DNA of 64,000 bases from Pseudomonas chlororaphis subsp. aurantiaca (GCF_013466605.1 NZ_CP059162.1:1922001-1986000), one strand, 5' to 3'. Positions 54,285 through 62,756 are shown, numbered from the stretch's first letter. Notes: generated from the letters alone by a model not told the origin. Numbers and translations are program-made.

Positions 54285-55214
54285 ATGACTATCTTGGTTA
54301 TTGCTGAACACGACAACAAAGTACTGGCCCCGGCCACGCTGAACACAGTGGCTGCTGCCGCCAAGATCGGCGGTGATATCCATGTTCTGGTTGCAGGTCA
54401 AGGCGCTGGCGCCGTGGCTGACGCCGCTGCGAAAATCGCTGGCGTGAGCAAAGTCCTGTCCGCTGACAACGCTGCCTACGCGCATCAACTGCCGGAAAAC
54501 GTTGCCCCTCTGGTAGCAGAGCTGGGCAAGGGTTACAGCCACATCCTGGCTGCCGCCACTTCCAACGGCAAAAACATCCTGCCGCGGGTTGCCGCGCAAC
54601 TGGACGTCGACCAGATCTCCGAGATCATCTCGGTAGAAAGCGCCGACACCTTCAAGCGCCCGATCTATGCCGGTAACGCCATCGCCACCGTGCAATCGAA
54701 CGCCGCCGTGAAAGTCATCACCGTGCGCGCCACCGGTTTCGACCCGGTTGCCGCCGAAGGCGGTTCGGCCGCTGTCGAAGCGGTTGCTGCCGCTCACGAT
54801 GCCGGCAAATCGAGCTTTGTTGGCGAAGAGCTGGCCAAGTCCGACCGTCCTGAACTGACCGCTGCCAAGATCGTCATTTCCGGCGGCCGCGGCATGCAGA
54901 ACGGCGACAACTTCAAACACCTGTACGCCCTGGCCGACAAGCTGGGCGCCGCCGTGGGTGCTTCACGCGCCGCGGTCGACGCAGGTTTCGTACCCAACGA
55001 CATGCAGGTTGGCCAGACCGGCAAGATCGTTGCGCCACAGTTGTACATCGCCGTCGGTATCTCCGGCGCGATCCAGCACCTGGCCGGCATGAAGGACTCC
55101 AAGGTGATCGTTGCGATCAACAAGGACGAAGAAGCGCCGATCTTCCAGGTGGCCGATTACGGCCTGGTGGCGGACTTGTTCGAAGCCGTACCTGAGCTGG
55201 AGAAGCTGGTCTAA
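54285..55214 (+). CDS. etfA: Electron transfer flavoprotein alpha subunit
   Basis: EtfA carries the FAD of the ETF heterodimer. It is 309 residues. The N-terminal domain starts [20 protein letters not shown]. The FAD-binding C-terminal domain includes [20 protein letters not shown] (about residues 203-222), [16 protein letters not shown] and [20 protein letters not shown], all canonical. ATG 54285 directly follows the etfB stop. It is followed by a strong terminator. Confidence 0.96.
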   Translation: MTILVIAEHDNKVLAPATLNTVAAAAKIGGDIHVLVAGQGAGAVADAAAKIAGVSKVLSADNAAYAHQLPENVAPLVAELGKGYSHILAAATSNGKNILPRVAAQLDVDQISEIISVESADTFKRPIYAGNAIATVQSNAAVKVITVRATGFDPVAAEGGSAAVEAVAAAHDAGKSSFVGEELAKSDRPELTAAKIVISGGRGMQNGDNFKHLYALADKLGAAVGASRAAVDAGFVPNDMQVGQTGKIVAPQLYIAVGISGAIQHLAGMKDSKVIVAINKDEEAPIFQVADYGLVADLFEAVPELEKLV

Positions 55215-55235
55215 TCCAGCGGCTTCACTTATAAA

Positions 55236-55265
55236 GAGCCCGGTCTTTTGGCCGGGCTTTTTTAT
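55236..55265 (+). terminator. Terminator of etfBA
   Basis: GAGCCCGG-TCTTTTGG-CCGGGCTTTTTTATT: 7-bp GC stem plus T-run, 22 nt after the etfA stop. Confidence 0.9.
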
Positions 55266-55295
55266 TGTCTGGGATGTGAGTGGGAGAATTTCGCC

Positions 55296-56120
55296 ATGGA
55301 TCTGCGCCGCCTGGGTGGCCTGTCAGTGCTGCTGGGCCTGACATTGATGCCGTTGCCGTCGATGGCCGCCGGCAAGTGCGAACGCCTGGTGGTGACCGGC
55401 AGTCCGGATGCCCCGCCGTATCTGTGGCGCGACCCGCAGGACCCCAGCCACCTGATTGGCGCCAGCGCCGAACTGCTGCAGCACGTGGCGCAGGAGCTGG
55501 GGATCAAGATCGAGTTGTTGTATGCCGGCAAACGCTCCGCCGCCCTGGATGAAGTGCGCAGCGGGCGCATGGACATGCTGGCCGACGCACCGCTGACGGT
55601 GAATGAGCTGGAAGCGCTGGACTACATTCATCCGCCGCTGCTGGAGAACGATTTCCTGGTCTGGACCCGCAAGGGCTCGACTCTGAGCTACAGCCAGCCG
55701 TCGGACCTGCATGGGCATACCGGCGCAGTGTCGGAAAGGGCGCGCCTGACGTCGTCCTTCGAGGCCTTCGCCAAGGACCAATTGAGCCTGACCCGCATGC
55801 CGAATCTGACCCAGGCGTTCCAGAAACTGCTGCTGGGGGAGGTGGAGTACGTACTGGCCGGACGCTACGCCGGCATGGCCCTGGCCCAGTCGCTGGGCAT
55901 GGCCAACGATCTGCTGGCCTTTGAACAACCCGCCGACAAACCCGGCCTGTTCCTGGCCGTCTCGCACAACTCCGCCTGCAATGACCCATGGTTGCGCGGA
56001 CAGTTGGCGAAAAAGATGACAGAATTGCCCGCGTCCGGTCTGACGGAAGCCGTGCTGCAGCGCAATCTCGAGCGGTGGAAGGCACAGCTGCAGCAACCTG
56101 TCAGCACCCCCAAACAGTAG
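55296..56120 (+). CDS. Periplasmic amino-acid-type solute-binding protein
   Basis: The 274-residue SBP_bac_3-family protein has a Sec signal (LGGLSVLLGLTLMPLPSMAAG, cleavage near residue 25). The mature part (RLVVTGSPDAPPYLWRDPQD, GASAELLQHVAQELGIKIEL, SGRMDMLADAPLTVNELEAL) has the lobe pattern of polar-amino-acid binding proteins. No ABC permease or ATPase genes adjoin, so it is an orphan receptor or enzyme-like sensor. The ligand is unknown. ATG 55296 has GGGAGAATTTCGCC upstream. The DUF4398 gene follows after 9 nt. Confidence 0.88.
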   Translation: MDLRRLGGLSVLLGLTLMPLPSMAAGKCERLVVTGSPDAPPYLWRDPQDPSHLIGASAELLQHVAQELGIKIELLYAGKRSAALDEVRSGRMDMLADAPLTVNELEALDYIHPPLLENDFLVWTRKGSTLSYSQPSDLHGHTGAVSERARLTSSFEAFAKDQLSLTRMPNLTQAFQKLLLGEVEYVLAGRYAGMALAQSLGMANDLLAFEQPADKPGLFLAVSHNSACNDPWLRGQLAKKMTELPASGLTEAVLQRNLERWKAQLQQPVSTPKQ

Positions 56121-56129
56121 GGATTTCTA

Positions 56130-56486
56130 GTGAGTATTCGACCTCTTTTCGCTGCCCTGGCCGTCCTGGCTCTGGTGGGTTGCGCAGCCGATCCGGCGCC
56201 GAATGAACAAATGCGCCTGACCGAACAAACCCTGGCCCAGGCCAAGGCCGTGGGGGCCACGGCAGAGGATGTGCCGGAAATGAAACTGGCCGAGGACAAG
56301 TTCGCCCGTGCCCAACGCAACATGCAGGAAGAGTCGTTCAAGCACGCGCGCATGCGTGCCGAACAGGCGGAACTGGACGCGCGCCTGGCCGAGGCGCGAG
56401 TCCTGACCCTGAAAAGCCAGGAACAGCTGAATCTGATCCAGACCCGCATCACTCGCCTGCGCAAGCAGTTGGGAGATGCCCAATGA
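56130..56486 (+). CDS. DUF4398 lipoprotein
   Basis: The 118-residue protein has a lipoprotein signal (SIRPLFAALAVLALVGC, lipobox LVGC at Cys 18). The rest is helical/coiled-coil rich (EQMRLTEQTLAQAKAVGATA; MRAEQAELDARLAEARVLTL). DUF4398 domains occur fused to or next to OmpA-like proteins, as here, where the next gene overlaps by 4 nt. It is probably a periplasmic-facing, lipid-anchored partner of the OmpA protein. GTG 56130 follows GGGATTTCTA. Confidence 0.85.
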   Translation: MSIRPLFAALAVLALVGCAADPAPNEQMRLTEQTLAQAKAVGATAEDVPEMKLAEDKFARAQRNMQEESFKHARMRAEQAELDARLAEARVLTLKSQEQLNLIQTRITRLRKQLGDAQ

Positions 56487-57295
56487 ATCGTATGACTCGA
56501 GTATTGGGTGGCGCCCTGTTGATCGCCTGCACCGGTCTCTACGGCTGTGCCGGGCAGCGCAGCGAAGCAGCGCTGGAACAGGCCAGCGAGGACTTCCAGA
56601 AGGTCAAGGAAGACTCCAACGTGCTGCGTATCGCGCCCAAAGATGTGATCCGTGCCGGTGAGTCCCTGGCCCGGGCCGATCGTCTGTCCAGCTACTGGGG
56701 CAGCGGTTCGGATGTGGTGCATTACGCCTACCTCAGCCAGCGCTACAGCGAAATCGCCCGCGAGCACACCAACCAGGCGCTGAACCAGGAGCAGGCGGCC
56801 AAGCTCGAGCTCGAACGCCAGCGCCTGCAACTGGCCCTGCGCGAGGCCAAGCTGCTGAGCGTGCAGCAGCAGGGCAAGTGGCTGGAGGAGCAGATCATCA
56901 ACCTGGCCACGACCCAGACTGATCGCGGGCTGGTGATGACCCTGGGCGATGTGCTGTTCGACACTGGAGAAGCGGAGTTGAAAAGCTCGGCCAACCGCAC
57001 TGTGCTCAAGGTCGTGCAGTTTCTCCAGCTGAACCCCAAGCGCGTGGTGCGGATCGAGGGCTACACGGACAACACCGGCGACAAGCAGAGCAATCTGGAA
57101 CTGTCCCGCGACCGCGCACAGGCCGTGGCCGATATCCTGGTGGACCTGGGGGTCGAGGAGAAACGGGTCCAGGTCGAAGGTTATGGTGACGAGTACCCGG
57201 TCGAGGCCAATGCCTCGGAACGTGGGCGAGCTCAGAACCGTCGGGTGGAAATCGTCTTCTCTGACGAGAAAGGCCAGCTGGGCGCCGCGCGCTAA
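56483..57295 (+). CDS. OmpA family envelope protein with DUF4398-like N-terminus
   Basis: The 270-residue protein begins with a lipoprotein signal (RVLGGALLIACTGLYGC, lipobox LYGC at about residue 22). The N-terminal half is helical (FQKVKEDSNVLRIAPKDVIR, then a coiled coil KLELERQRLQLALREAKLLS). The C-terminal OmpA peptidoglycan-binding domain contains RIEGYTDNTGDKQSNLELSR (about 190-209) and SERGRAQNRRVEIVF. It likely anchors the outer membrane to peptidoglycan together with the preceding DUF4398 lipoprotein. Confidence 0.9.
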   Translation: MNRMTRVLGGALLIACTGLYGCAGQRSEAALEQASEDFQKVKEDSNVLRIAPKDVIRAGESLARADRLSSYWGSGSDVVHYAYLSQRYSEIAREHTNQALNQEQAAKLELERQRLQLALREAKLLSVQQQGKWLEEQIINLATTQTDRGLVMTLGDVLFDTGEAELKSSANRTVLKVVQFLQLNPKRVVRIEGYTDNTGDKQSNLELSRDRAQAVADILVDLGVEEKRVQVEGYGDEYPVEANASERGRAQNRRVEIVFSDEKGQLGAAR

Positions 57296-57308
57296 GACGC
57301 GGATGGTC

Positions 57309-57345
57309 AAAACAACCCGGTTCCCTTTGGAACCGGGTTTTTTTG
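57309..57345 (+). terminator. Terminator of the OmpA operon
   Basis: AACCCGGTTCC-CTTT-GGAACCGGGTT followed by TTTTTTG: a perfect 11-bp stem with a 4-nt loop. Confidence 0.9.
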
Positions 57346-57415
57346 TGCCTGACGATTGGCACACAAAACAGTACAGTTTTTGCTGACACTGCCCTGTACG
57401 GTCGACTATTGTGGC

Positions 57416-57449
57416 AACTGTCCCAGTACACTTATGAACTGTTCCGGTA
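57416..57449. promoter_or_regulatory. Direct repeats upstream of the MocR gene
   Basis: AACTGTCCCAGTA (57416-57428) and AACTGTTCCGGTA (57437-57449) are near-identical direct repeats spaced exactly 21 bp apart. A further inverted pair GTACAG (57371-57376)/CTGTAC (57394-57399) lies upstream. MocR/GabR-type regulators bind phased direct repeats. Confidence 0.6.
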
Positions 57450-57495
57450 TCGTCATCTACAAGAATAAAATGCCGGTGAAATCGAGTGCAGCGTC

Positions 57496-58935
57496 ATGAC
57501 CAATCTCTTGCTTTATCAACGTATCGCTCAGCAACTGGCTGAAGATATCCGTCGTGGTGTGTACCAGCCCGGGGAGCGCGTGCCTTCGGTACGCAAGATG
57601 AGTTCCCAGCTCAACGTCAGCCATGCCACGGTGCTCCAGGCCTACGCCAATCTCGAGGATCAGGGGCTGATCCGCGCCCGTCCGCAGTCGGGTTATTACG
57701 TGCACCAGACTCCGGCGCTGACCGCGCCGACCCCGGACATCGCCCGGGTCGAACGGCCGGGCCTGGTGACGCGCAGCAGCATCATTCATCAGGTACTGGT
57801 GGAATCGCGCCGTGAAGGCGTGTTTCCGCTGGGCGCTGCGGTGCCGAGCGTCGATTACCTGCCGGTGCGGGCGTTGCACCAGCAACTGGCCAAGGTCACC
57901 CGTTTCCATAGTCCGCGCGCCTTCAGCTACATGTTCAGCCCCGGTTTCGAGCCGTTGCGCCGCCAGGTGGCGATTCGCATGCGCGACGCCGGCGTGGTGG
58001 TCGATCCGTCCGAAGTGGTGATCACCCACGGCTGCGTGGACGCCCTGCAGATGTCGTTGCGCGTGCTGACCCGCCCGGGCGACCTGATCGCCGCGGAGTC
58101 GCCGACTTACTACGGCCTGTTGCAACTGGCCGACCTGCTCGGGCTCAAGGTCATCGAGATTCCCAGTGACCCTTCCACCGGCATGAGCCTGGAGGCGCTG
58201 CAACTGGCGGCCAACCAATGGTCGATCAAGGCCCTGGTGCTGACCACGCGCCTGAGCAATCCACTGGGCGGCACCATGCCGGAAGAGCGGCAAAAACAAT
58301 TGCTGCGCCTGGCCTCGGATTTCGATATCCAGGTGGTCGAGGACGATATCTACGGCGAACTGATGTTCGAGGTCGGTCGTACCAAGGCGCTGAAAGCCTA
58401 TGACCGGCTGGATCGGGTGATCTACTGCTCGAGTTTTTCCAAGACCCTGTCACCCGGCGTGCGCATCGGCTGGATGATTGCCGGCAAGTACCAGCAGGAA
58501 ATCCAGCGCTTGCAGACCTTCAGCACCCACTCGGCCTGCAGCGTCACCCAGATGGGTGTCGCGGCCTATCTGGAGAACGGCGGTTACGACCGGCATCTGC
58601 GCTTCATCCGTCAGGAGTACCGCAAGAACCTCAGCGCCTTTCAGCTGGCGGTGCAGCAGTACTTCCCGGAAGGCACGCAGATTACCCGTCCGAACGGCGG
58701 TTTCATTCTCTGGGTCAGCCTGCCGGGGCGGGTCAATACCCAGGAATTGCATGTCCGGGCATTGCAGCAGGGCATCAGTATCGCGCCGGGGCTGATCTTC
58801 AGTAATACGGAGCAGTTCAACCACTGCATTCGCCTCAACTGCGGTACCCCGTGGAATCGTGAGGCCGAGCGGGCACTGATGACCCTGGGCATGTTGGCCA
58901 GCCAGCTGTGCCAGGAGGCCGCGGGCGGTTTTTGA
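57496..58935 (+). CDS. MocR-type GntR/aminotransferase fusion regulator
   Basis: The 479-residue protein has a GntR winged helix (about residues 1-72; VPSVRKMSSQLNVSHATVLQ) and a fold-type I aminotransferase domain. The PLP Lys motif YCSSFSKTLSPGVRIGW is at about residues 310-326, and RLSNPLGGTMPEERQ and DDIYGELMF with its Asp are also present. MocR proteins are PLP-binding transcription factors (GabR, PdxR). The repeats 47 bp upstream suggest autoregulation. No divergent target gene is present; the OmpA operon ends upstream. ATG 57496. Confidence 0.9.
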   Translation: MTNLLLYQRIAQQLAEDIRRGVYQPGERVPSVRKMSSQLNVSHATVLQAYANLEDQGLIRARPQSGYYVHQTPALTAPTPDIARVERPGLVTRSSIIHQVLVESRREGVFPLGAAVPSVDYLPVRALHQQLAKVTRFHSPRAFSYMFSPGFEPLRRQVAIRMRDAGVVVDPSEVVITHGCVDALQMSLRVLTRPGDLIAAESPTYYGLLQLADLLGLKVIEIPSDPSTGMSLEALQLAANQWSIKALVLTTRLSNPLGGTMPEERQKQLLRLASDFDIQVVEDDIYGELMFEVGRTKALKAYDRLDRVIYCSSFSKTLSPGVRIGWMIAGKYQQEIQRLQTFSTHSACSVTQMGVAAYLENGGYDRHLRFIRQEYRKNLSAFQLAVQQYFPEGTQITRPNGGFILWVSLPGRVNTQELHVRALQQGISIAPGLIFSNTEQFNHCIRLNCGTPWNREAERALMTLGMLASQLCQEAAGGF

Positions 58936-58981
58936 AGGATCGGTTGCCGCGCTTGTTTTCGCGCGGTCAACAGGCGAGCAT

Positions 58982-59527
58982 ATGGCTCTTCGCCGCCAAT
59001 CCTGTTGTCTCTCTATGAAAGCGATTTTTCCTGTTGCCTGGGTCTTGGTCAGTGTCTTGAGTGCTTTCGGCACGGCCAGCGTCCTGGCGGCTCCAGCCCA
59101 GGAAAAGATCGCGGCAAGCGCCACCGCGAATAAATCGCAGAAAACCGCAGCAGCCAAGAAAGCCGCGCCGGTAAAGAAGGCGGCAGCGGCCAGCAAGGTC
59201 AAACCCAAGGCCAAGGCCCAGAAAAGGCGTGCGCCGATCGCCTCCAAGTCCAAGGCTGCCAGTGAGATCGTGAAGACGCCTTTGCCTTCGGCCAATGTGG
59301 ATCTGAGCCTGCCACCGGAAATGGTCAAGCAATTGCAGCCGATCGGTTCGGTCAACCAACCCAAGCGCACTCCGTTGCTGCCGCCAATGTTCGGCGAGAA
59401 ACCCAAGGACGACAGTCCGTTCCAGCTCAACGGCCGCCTGCTGAGCAACGAAATGCAGTTGCAGCTGCGCAACGACGAGCGGCGCGACGTGGAAGGTGCG
59501 GCGCTGGATTTCGAGTTCAAGCAGTAA
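58982..59527 (+). CDS. Secreted Lys/Ala/Pro-rich hypothetical protein
   Basis: The 181-residue protein has a hydrophobic signal segment (AIFPVAWVLVSVLSAFGTAS) with a possible cleavage after VLAA. A highly basic Lys/Ala stretch (TAAAKKAAPVKKAAAASKVK, residues about 52-80) resembles histone H1-like or IF2-like linkers. The C-terminal part (LPPEMVKQLQPIGSVNQPKR) is less biased. ATG 58982 has GGCGAG upstream; ATG 59015 (MKAIFPVAWVLV) is an alternative that starts right at the signal. The function is unknown. Confidence 0.65.
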   Translation: MALRRQSCCLSMKAIFPVAWVLVSVLSAFGTASVLAAPAQEKIAASATANKSQKTAAAKKAAPVKKAAAASKVKPKAKAQKRRAPIASKSKAASEIVKTPLPSANVDLSLPPEMVKQLQPIGSVNQPKRTPLLPPMFGEKPKDDSPFQLNGRLLSNEMQLQLRNDERRDVEGAALDFEFKQ

Positions 59528-59695
59528 ACCCTCATCCTGACTGTGACCCGCGACCCTGACGCTTTGTCGGAGACTGGTCAGTCACGCGAGCCTGAGAGTA
59601 AAAACCAGCGGGCGGCCAATTTCAAACGGCTGTTTTAGCGGTTACTCTAGTCCGCGTCATTTCAATACTTTGCCCGTCGCGAGGAGCTTGTCGTC

Positions 59696-59950
59696 ATGAA
59701 CTGCCGTGAAGGCTGTGGCGCCTGTTGCATTGCCCCTTCCATCAGTACCCCGATTCCCGGAATGCCCAATGGCAAACCGGCCGGAGAACGTTGCATCCAT
59801 CTTTCTGCCGAACTGCTGTGCGGTTTGTTCGGCCAACCCGAACGGCCCGCCGTCTGTGGTGCGTTCCAGGCCGATGTCGAAGTCTGCGGCAGCAGCCGGG
59901 AAGAGGCTATTCGCTTGTTGGGCTGGTGGGAGCAAGTGACGGCGGCGTGA
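59696..59950 (+). CDS. YkgJ family Cys-cluster protein (probable metal-binding)
   Basis: The 84-residue protein starts MNCREGCGACC and has further Cys in RCIHL, LLCGLF, AVCGAF and VCGSS. This is the YkgJ/CxxCxxCC family of putative Fe-S or zinc-binding proteins of unknown function. GAGGAG precedes ATG 59696. Pairing with the START gene 43 bp downstream is common in Pseudomonas. Confidence 0.85.
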   Translation: MNCREGCGACCIAPSISTPIPGMPNGKPAGERCIHLSAELLCGLFGQPERPAVCGAFQADVEVCGSSREEAIRLLGWWEQVTAA

Positions 59951-59992
59951 AGTGTTTCAATGAACGGAACTTCAACAATAAGGAATAAGACA

Positions 59993-60601
59993 ATGGGTTC
60001 GCTGCATCGAATTGCTGTGCTCTGTGGGTTGACCGTTCTGCTCTCGGCAACCGCCCACGCCGAAGATTGGCAAACGGCCAAGGATGAAGACGGCATCAAG
60101 GTCTCCTTGAGTGAAGTGGCTGGTTCCAAATACAAGGCCTACCGGGGCATGACCACCATGAAAACCAGCGTGGCCAAGCTGCGCGCGCTGCAGGACGATG
60201 TCACGGGCGCTTGCGCCTGGATTCACGAATGCAAGTCGCAAAAACTGCTCAAGCACGAAGGTGATCAGAGCTGGACCTACACCCAGTTCAATACCCCGTG
60301 GCCGGTTGCCCCGCGTGATTCGGTGCTGCACGTCACCACCAGCGAAGCGGCCGACGGCAGCCTGACCCGCAAGCTCGAAGGCGTACCGACCTATGTTCCC
60401 GACGAGAAAGGTTTCGTGCGTGTCGCCCAGGTCGAAGGTTTCTGGAAATTCGTGCCCAAGGGCGCGGACCAGGTCGAAGTGACCTACCAGGTGCACACCG
60501 AGCCGGGCGGCAGCGTGCCATCCTGGCTGGCCAACAAGTTTGTCGTGGATGCACCGTTCAACACCCTCAAGGCATTGAGGGCGCGCGCCGAGAAGCCGTA
60601 A
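59993..60601 (+). CDS. START domain-like periplasmic protein
   Basis: The 202-residue protein has a signal peptide (RIAVLCGLTVLLSATAHAED, cleavage after AHA). The body, ACAWIHECKSQKLLKHEGDQ and YTQFNTPWPVAPRDSVLHVT, matches bacterial START-family lipid-binding proteins. The ligand is probably a lipid or hydrophobic compound in the periplasm. ATG 59993 is preceded by AAGGAATAAG. A terminator follows. Confidence 0.88.
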   Translation: MGSLHRIAVLCGLTVLLSATAHAEDWQTAKDEDGIKVSLSEVAGSKYKAYRGMTTMKTSVAKLRALQDDVTGACAWIHECKSQKLLKHEGDQSWTYTQFNTPWPVAPRDSVLHVTTSEAADGSLTRKLEGVPTYVPDEKGFVRVAQVEGFWKFVPKGADQVEVTYQVHTEPGGSVPSWLANKFVVDAPFNTLKALRARAEKP

Positions 60602-60615
60602 GCGCCGATCGTTGC

Positions 60616-60646
60616 CAAAAAAGGCTGCCCCAGGGCGGCCTTTTTT
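60616..60646 (+). terminator. Terminator of the START gene
   Basis: AAAAAAGGCTGCCC-CAG-GGCGGCCTTTTTT: GC stem (one mismatch) with A and T tracts on both sides. Confidence 0.85.
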
Positions 60647-60740
60647 AATGGCGCCGCCGGACCCTTGGTTTGAACGATTATTGGCTCTTCAGGGTCGACA
60701 TCTTGTGAGTCCATCCATGGGCTTCATCAAGGAGGCACTG

Positions 60741-60974
60741 ATGCAAAAGTGGCAAGTCACTTTCGTTGACGATCATGGTGTCCAGTCAGTGGAGCAATTC
60801 GACTGTGAGCAGCAGCCCAGTATGGAGGAGGCGGCACAATTGATTCGCGCAAAGCTCCTGCCGGTTCCGGCCGAGCTTGACCTCAACGATCTGGAAGGGC
60901 GTACCGATGACCCTACGGTCAAGAGCCTGAAAGATCAGAACAGCATTCAAATCCTCAACATTACGCCGATTTAA
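60741..60974 (+). CDS. Small acidic hypothetical protein
   Basis: The 77-residue protein (MQKWQVTFVDDHGVQSVEQF, then MEEAAQLIRAKLLPVPAELD) has no signal peptide or Cys-rich motif. A perfect AAGGAGG ribosome site lies 6 nt before ATG 60741; an in-frame ATG at 60717 would lack it. The predicted pattern is strand-helix-strand. I do not recognise a family. The strong ribosome site and good codon use support a real gene. Confidence 0.7.
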   Translation: MQKWQVTFVDDHGVQSVEQFDCEQQPSMEEAAQLIRAKLLPVPAELDLNDLEGRTDDPTVKSLKDQNSIQILNITPI

Positions 60975-61196
60975 TCTTTAATGCGCAAAGCCCTACCGAG
61001 CTTGAACCCAGACCTTGGCAGCGTCTGTGTCTTGGCGCTACTCTGCATCCGAGATCAGCGAATGAATCGCTAAGGTCTGGTCTTGTCAGCTACATGCTTG
61101 TTTCCTGGCGGCGATCTTCTCGCCGCAAGCCTGCACCGTGCGGTGACAGGCAAGGGAGTACGGAAAGTCTATCCATCGGTTTGAGGAGGACGTTTC

Positions 61197-61538
61197 ATGA
61201 GCACAGCCTATCAAGAAGACATCAGCAGCAGCGTGCTGCGCCGCATGAAAGAAGGCGGTTTCGACTTTTCACGATTCCACCCCATCGAGTTCTACGCCAT
61301 TTTCCCGGACGAGGAGCGGGCACGCAGGGCGGCAGGGCAGTTCCGCGGTGAATCCTTGAATGCCCAGGTCAGCGTGCGCGATGACGGCGCCTGGTACCTG
61401 GAGCTGAGCAAGGTGATGTACGCCACCTACGGCGGCATCGGCGATTTCGAGCAGGACTTTGAAGCGGTGGTCGCGCCCCTGGGCGGGATCATCGAGGGTT
61501 GGGGCGTGAAGCAGGAGGTTCGAGGGCGACTCGTTTAG
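61197..61538 (+). CDS. RraB-like ribonuclease E inhibitor family protein
   Basis: The 113-residue RraB-family protein contains MKEGGFDFSRFHPIEFYAIF, EERARRAAGQFRGESLNAQV and a C-terminal DFEAVVAPLGGIIEGWGVKQ. In E. coli RraB binds the RNase E C-terminal half and changes its substrate choice. The catalytic target rne is in this same window. GAGGAGGACG precedes ATG 61197. Whether this protein acts on Pseudomonas RNase E is not known to me. Confidence 0.85.
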   Translation: MSTAYQEDISSSVLRRMKEGGFDFSRFHPIEFYAIFPDEERARRAAGQFRGESLNAQVSVRDDGAWYLELSKVMYATYGGIGDFEQDFEAVVAPLGGIIEGWGVKQEVRGRLV

Positions 61539-61943
61539 TGCATATGAATAGCGTCAAGACTCAGCATCGGCTGACCTTCGGGTCGGCCGATTTCGTTTCT
61601 GTCCCTGGGATCTGTAGGAGCGGGCAAAAAAAAGGCCACCTGCTGAGGGTGGCCAAAAGGGAAGACCGGTAGGAGAGGAAACCGGTCGGGACATTCCGGC
61701 CCCGGCTGCCATTGGCGCCATGAAGGGGGAGCGTCGACTGCGCACCCTGGTGGCGCTGAAGTCATCTGCGCTGTTGCAGCGAATTCTGCGCAGTTTTGCC
61801 CAGGCGGTGAAATCGAGTCTGGCTATGCCGTCGATAGCCATTGCATGGCGTGGCAATGGAGCGCTTGCCGGGGAGTGCGCTCGACGATAGGCGTGAGGCT
61901 TGCCCGCGATGGCATCCTGGAGAACAACCTCGCAAGGCCAGCT
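61539..61943. other. 405-bp region after the RraB-like gene
   Basis: No gene is seen. It contains a half-REP (61611-61625), a minus-strand terminator (61626-61654), the inverted repeat GACCGGT/ACCGGTC (61664-61687), and another half-REP (GAGGCTTGCCCGCGAT, 61895-61910) before the end of the cytochrome gene. Confidence 0.7.
61626..61654 (-). terminator. Minus-strand intrinsic terminator
   Basis: On the minus strand GGCCACC-CTCAGCA-GGTGGCC is followed by TTTTTTTT. It is nearly 290 nt downstream of the cytochrome c stop. Confidence 0.75.
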
Positions 61944-62756
61944 TTATTGCGCCGCCTGTTTACGCCCCGCCATATGCTTCAGATACCCCACCAGCAACTC
62001 CAGCTCGGCATCCGGCAATACGCTGCTTGCGAAGGCCGGCATCTTCGCCTGTGGCCAGCGGCGCAGGCTCTGTGGGTCGCGGATATAGCGCTTGAGGAAG
62101 TCCGCGCCGAAATACTCGGTGGGGCTGTAGGGGATATTCAGGTCCGGGCCGAACTGCGAGTCGCCGGCACCGTTGAGGCGATGACAAGCCAGGCAGTTCT
62201 TCTGGAACAGGGCGAAGCCCTGGTTCACCGGGTCGCCGGCCGCCAGCGTGGGGGCCGGGCGCAGGGTCGGGAAACGTTCCGCCACTGGCGCCAGGCGCTT
62301 GATGCTCGCCACTTCGAACGGCCATTGCTCGGGGCTGATATGACCGGCCTGCGGGTTGGTCCACACCAGGTAGAAAGGCCCGGCGCTGTGCTTGCCTTCA
62401 GCCAGGGGCGGCCAGGGCTTGGCCGGGTCTTCGATGGCCAGCCAGGCCTGGGCGCCATCCTGGTTGAGCAGGGGCGCGGCGGGCAGTTCGGCGGCAAAGC
62501 CGTCCAGGGCGACGGCCTGCAGATGGTCATCGGCCTTGACGCCGGTGAGCAGGGCCGAGATCGGCACCGCGCGGTAACTCATGTCGCGTTTGTACGACAC
62601 GTCATCCTTGACGGTGACGGTCCGGGCCAGAGGGTGCTTGAGCAGTTCATCGGTCTGCCAGGTACGGCTGCCGGCCCCCAGTTCCAGGGTCAGCTGCGCG
62701 GCATGCACGGGCGTGGCGAGCAGCAGGGCGCTGCATAGAAGGATAAGAGATTTCAC
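61944..62756 (-). CDS. c-type cytochrome with N-terminal oxidoreductase-like domain
   Basis: The 270-residue exported protein starts at GTG 62756 (VKSLILLCSALLLATPVHAA), a clear Sec signal cleaved near residue 20. Residues about 25-150 form a domain with FYLVWTNPQAGHISPEQWPF that lacks the heme motif. The C-terminal cytochrome c domain has NCLACHRLNGAGD (heme motif CxxCH, about residues 188-192) and AKMPAFASSVLPDAEL with the likely axial Met. The N-terminal part resembles molybdopterin-oxidoreductase or SUOX-like domains only vaguely. The partner is unknown. Confidence 0.85.
   Translation of the reverse strand: MKSLILLCSALLLATPVHAAQLTLELGAGSRTWQTDELLKHPLARTVTVKDDVSYKRDMSYRAVPISALLTGVKADDHLQAVALDGFAAELPAAPLLNQDGAQAWLAIEDPAKPWPPLAEGKHSAGPFYLVWTNPQAGHISPEQWPFEVASIKRLAPVAERFPTLRPAPTLAAGDPVNQGFALFQKNCLACHRLNGAGDSQFGPDLNIPYSPTEYFGADFLKRYIRDPQSLRRWPQAKMPAFASSVLPDAELELLVGYLKHMAGRKQAAQ

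Noticed and set aside
61660-61700. GGA motifs in a hairpin region that recall RsmX/RsmY/RsmZ RNAs.
   Set aside because: Only two or three GGA motifs occur, on the strand without a terminator, and no GacA-box (TGTAAG-N6-CTTACA) is upstream.
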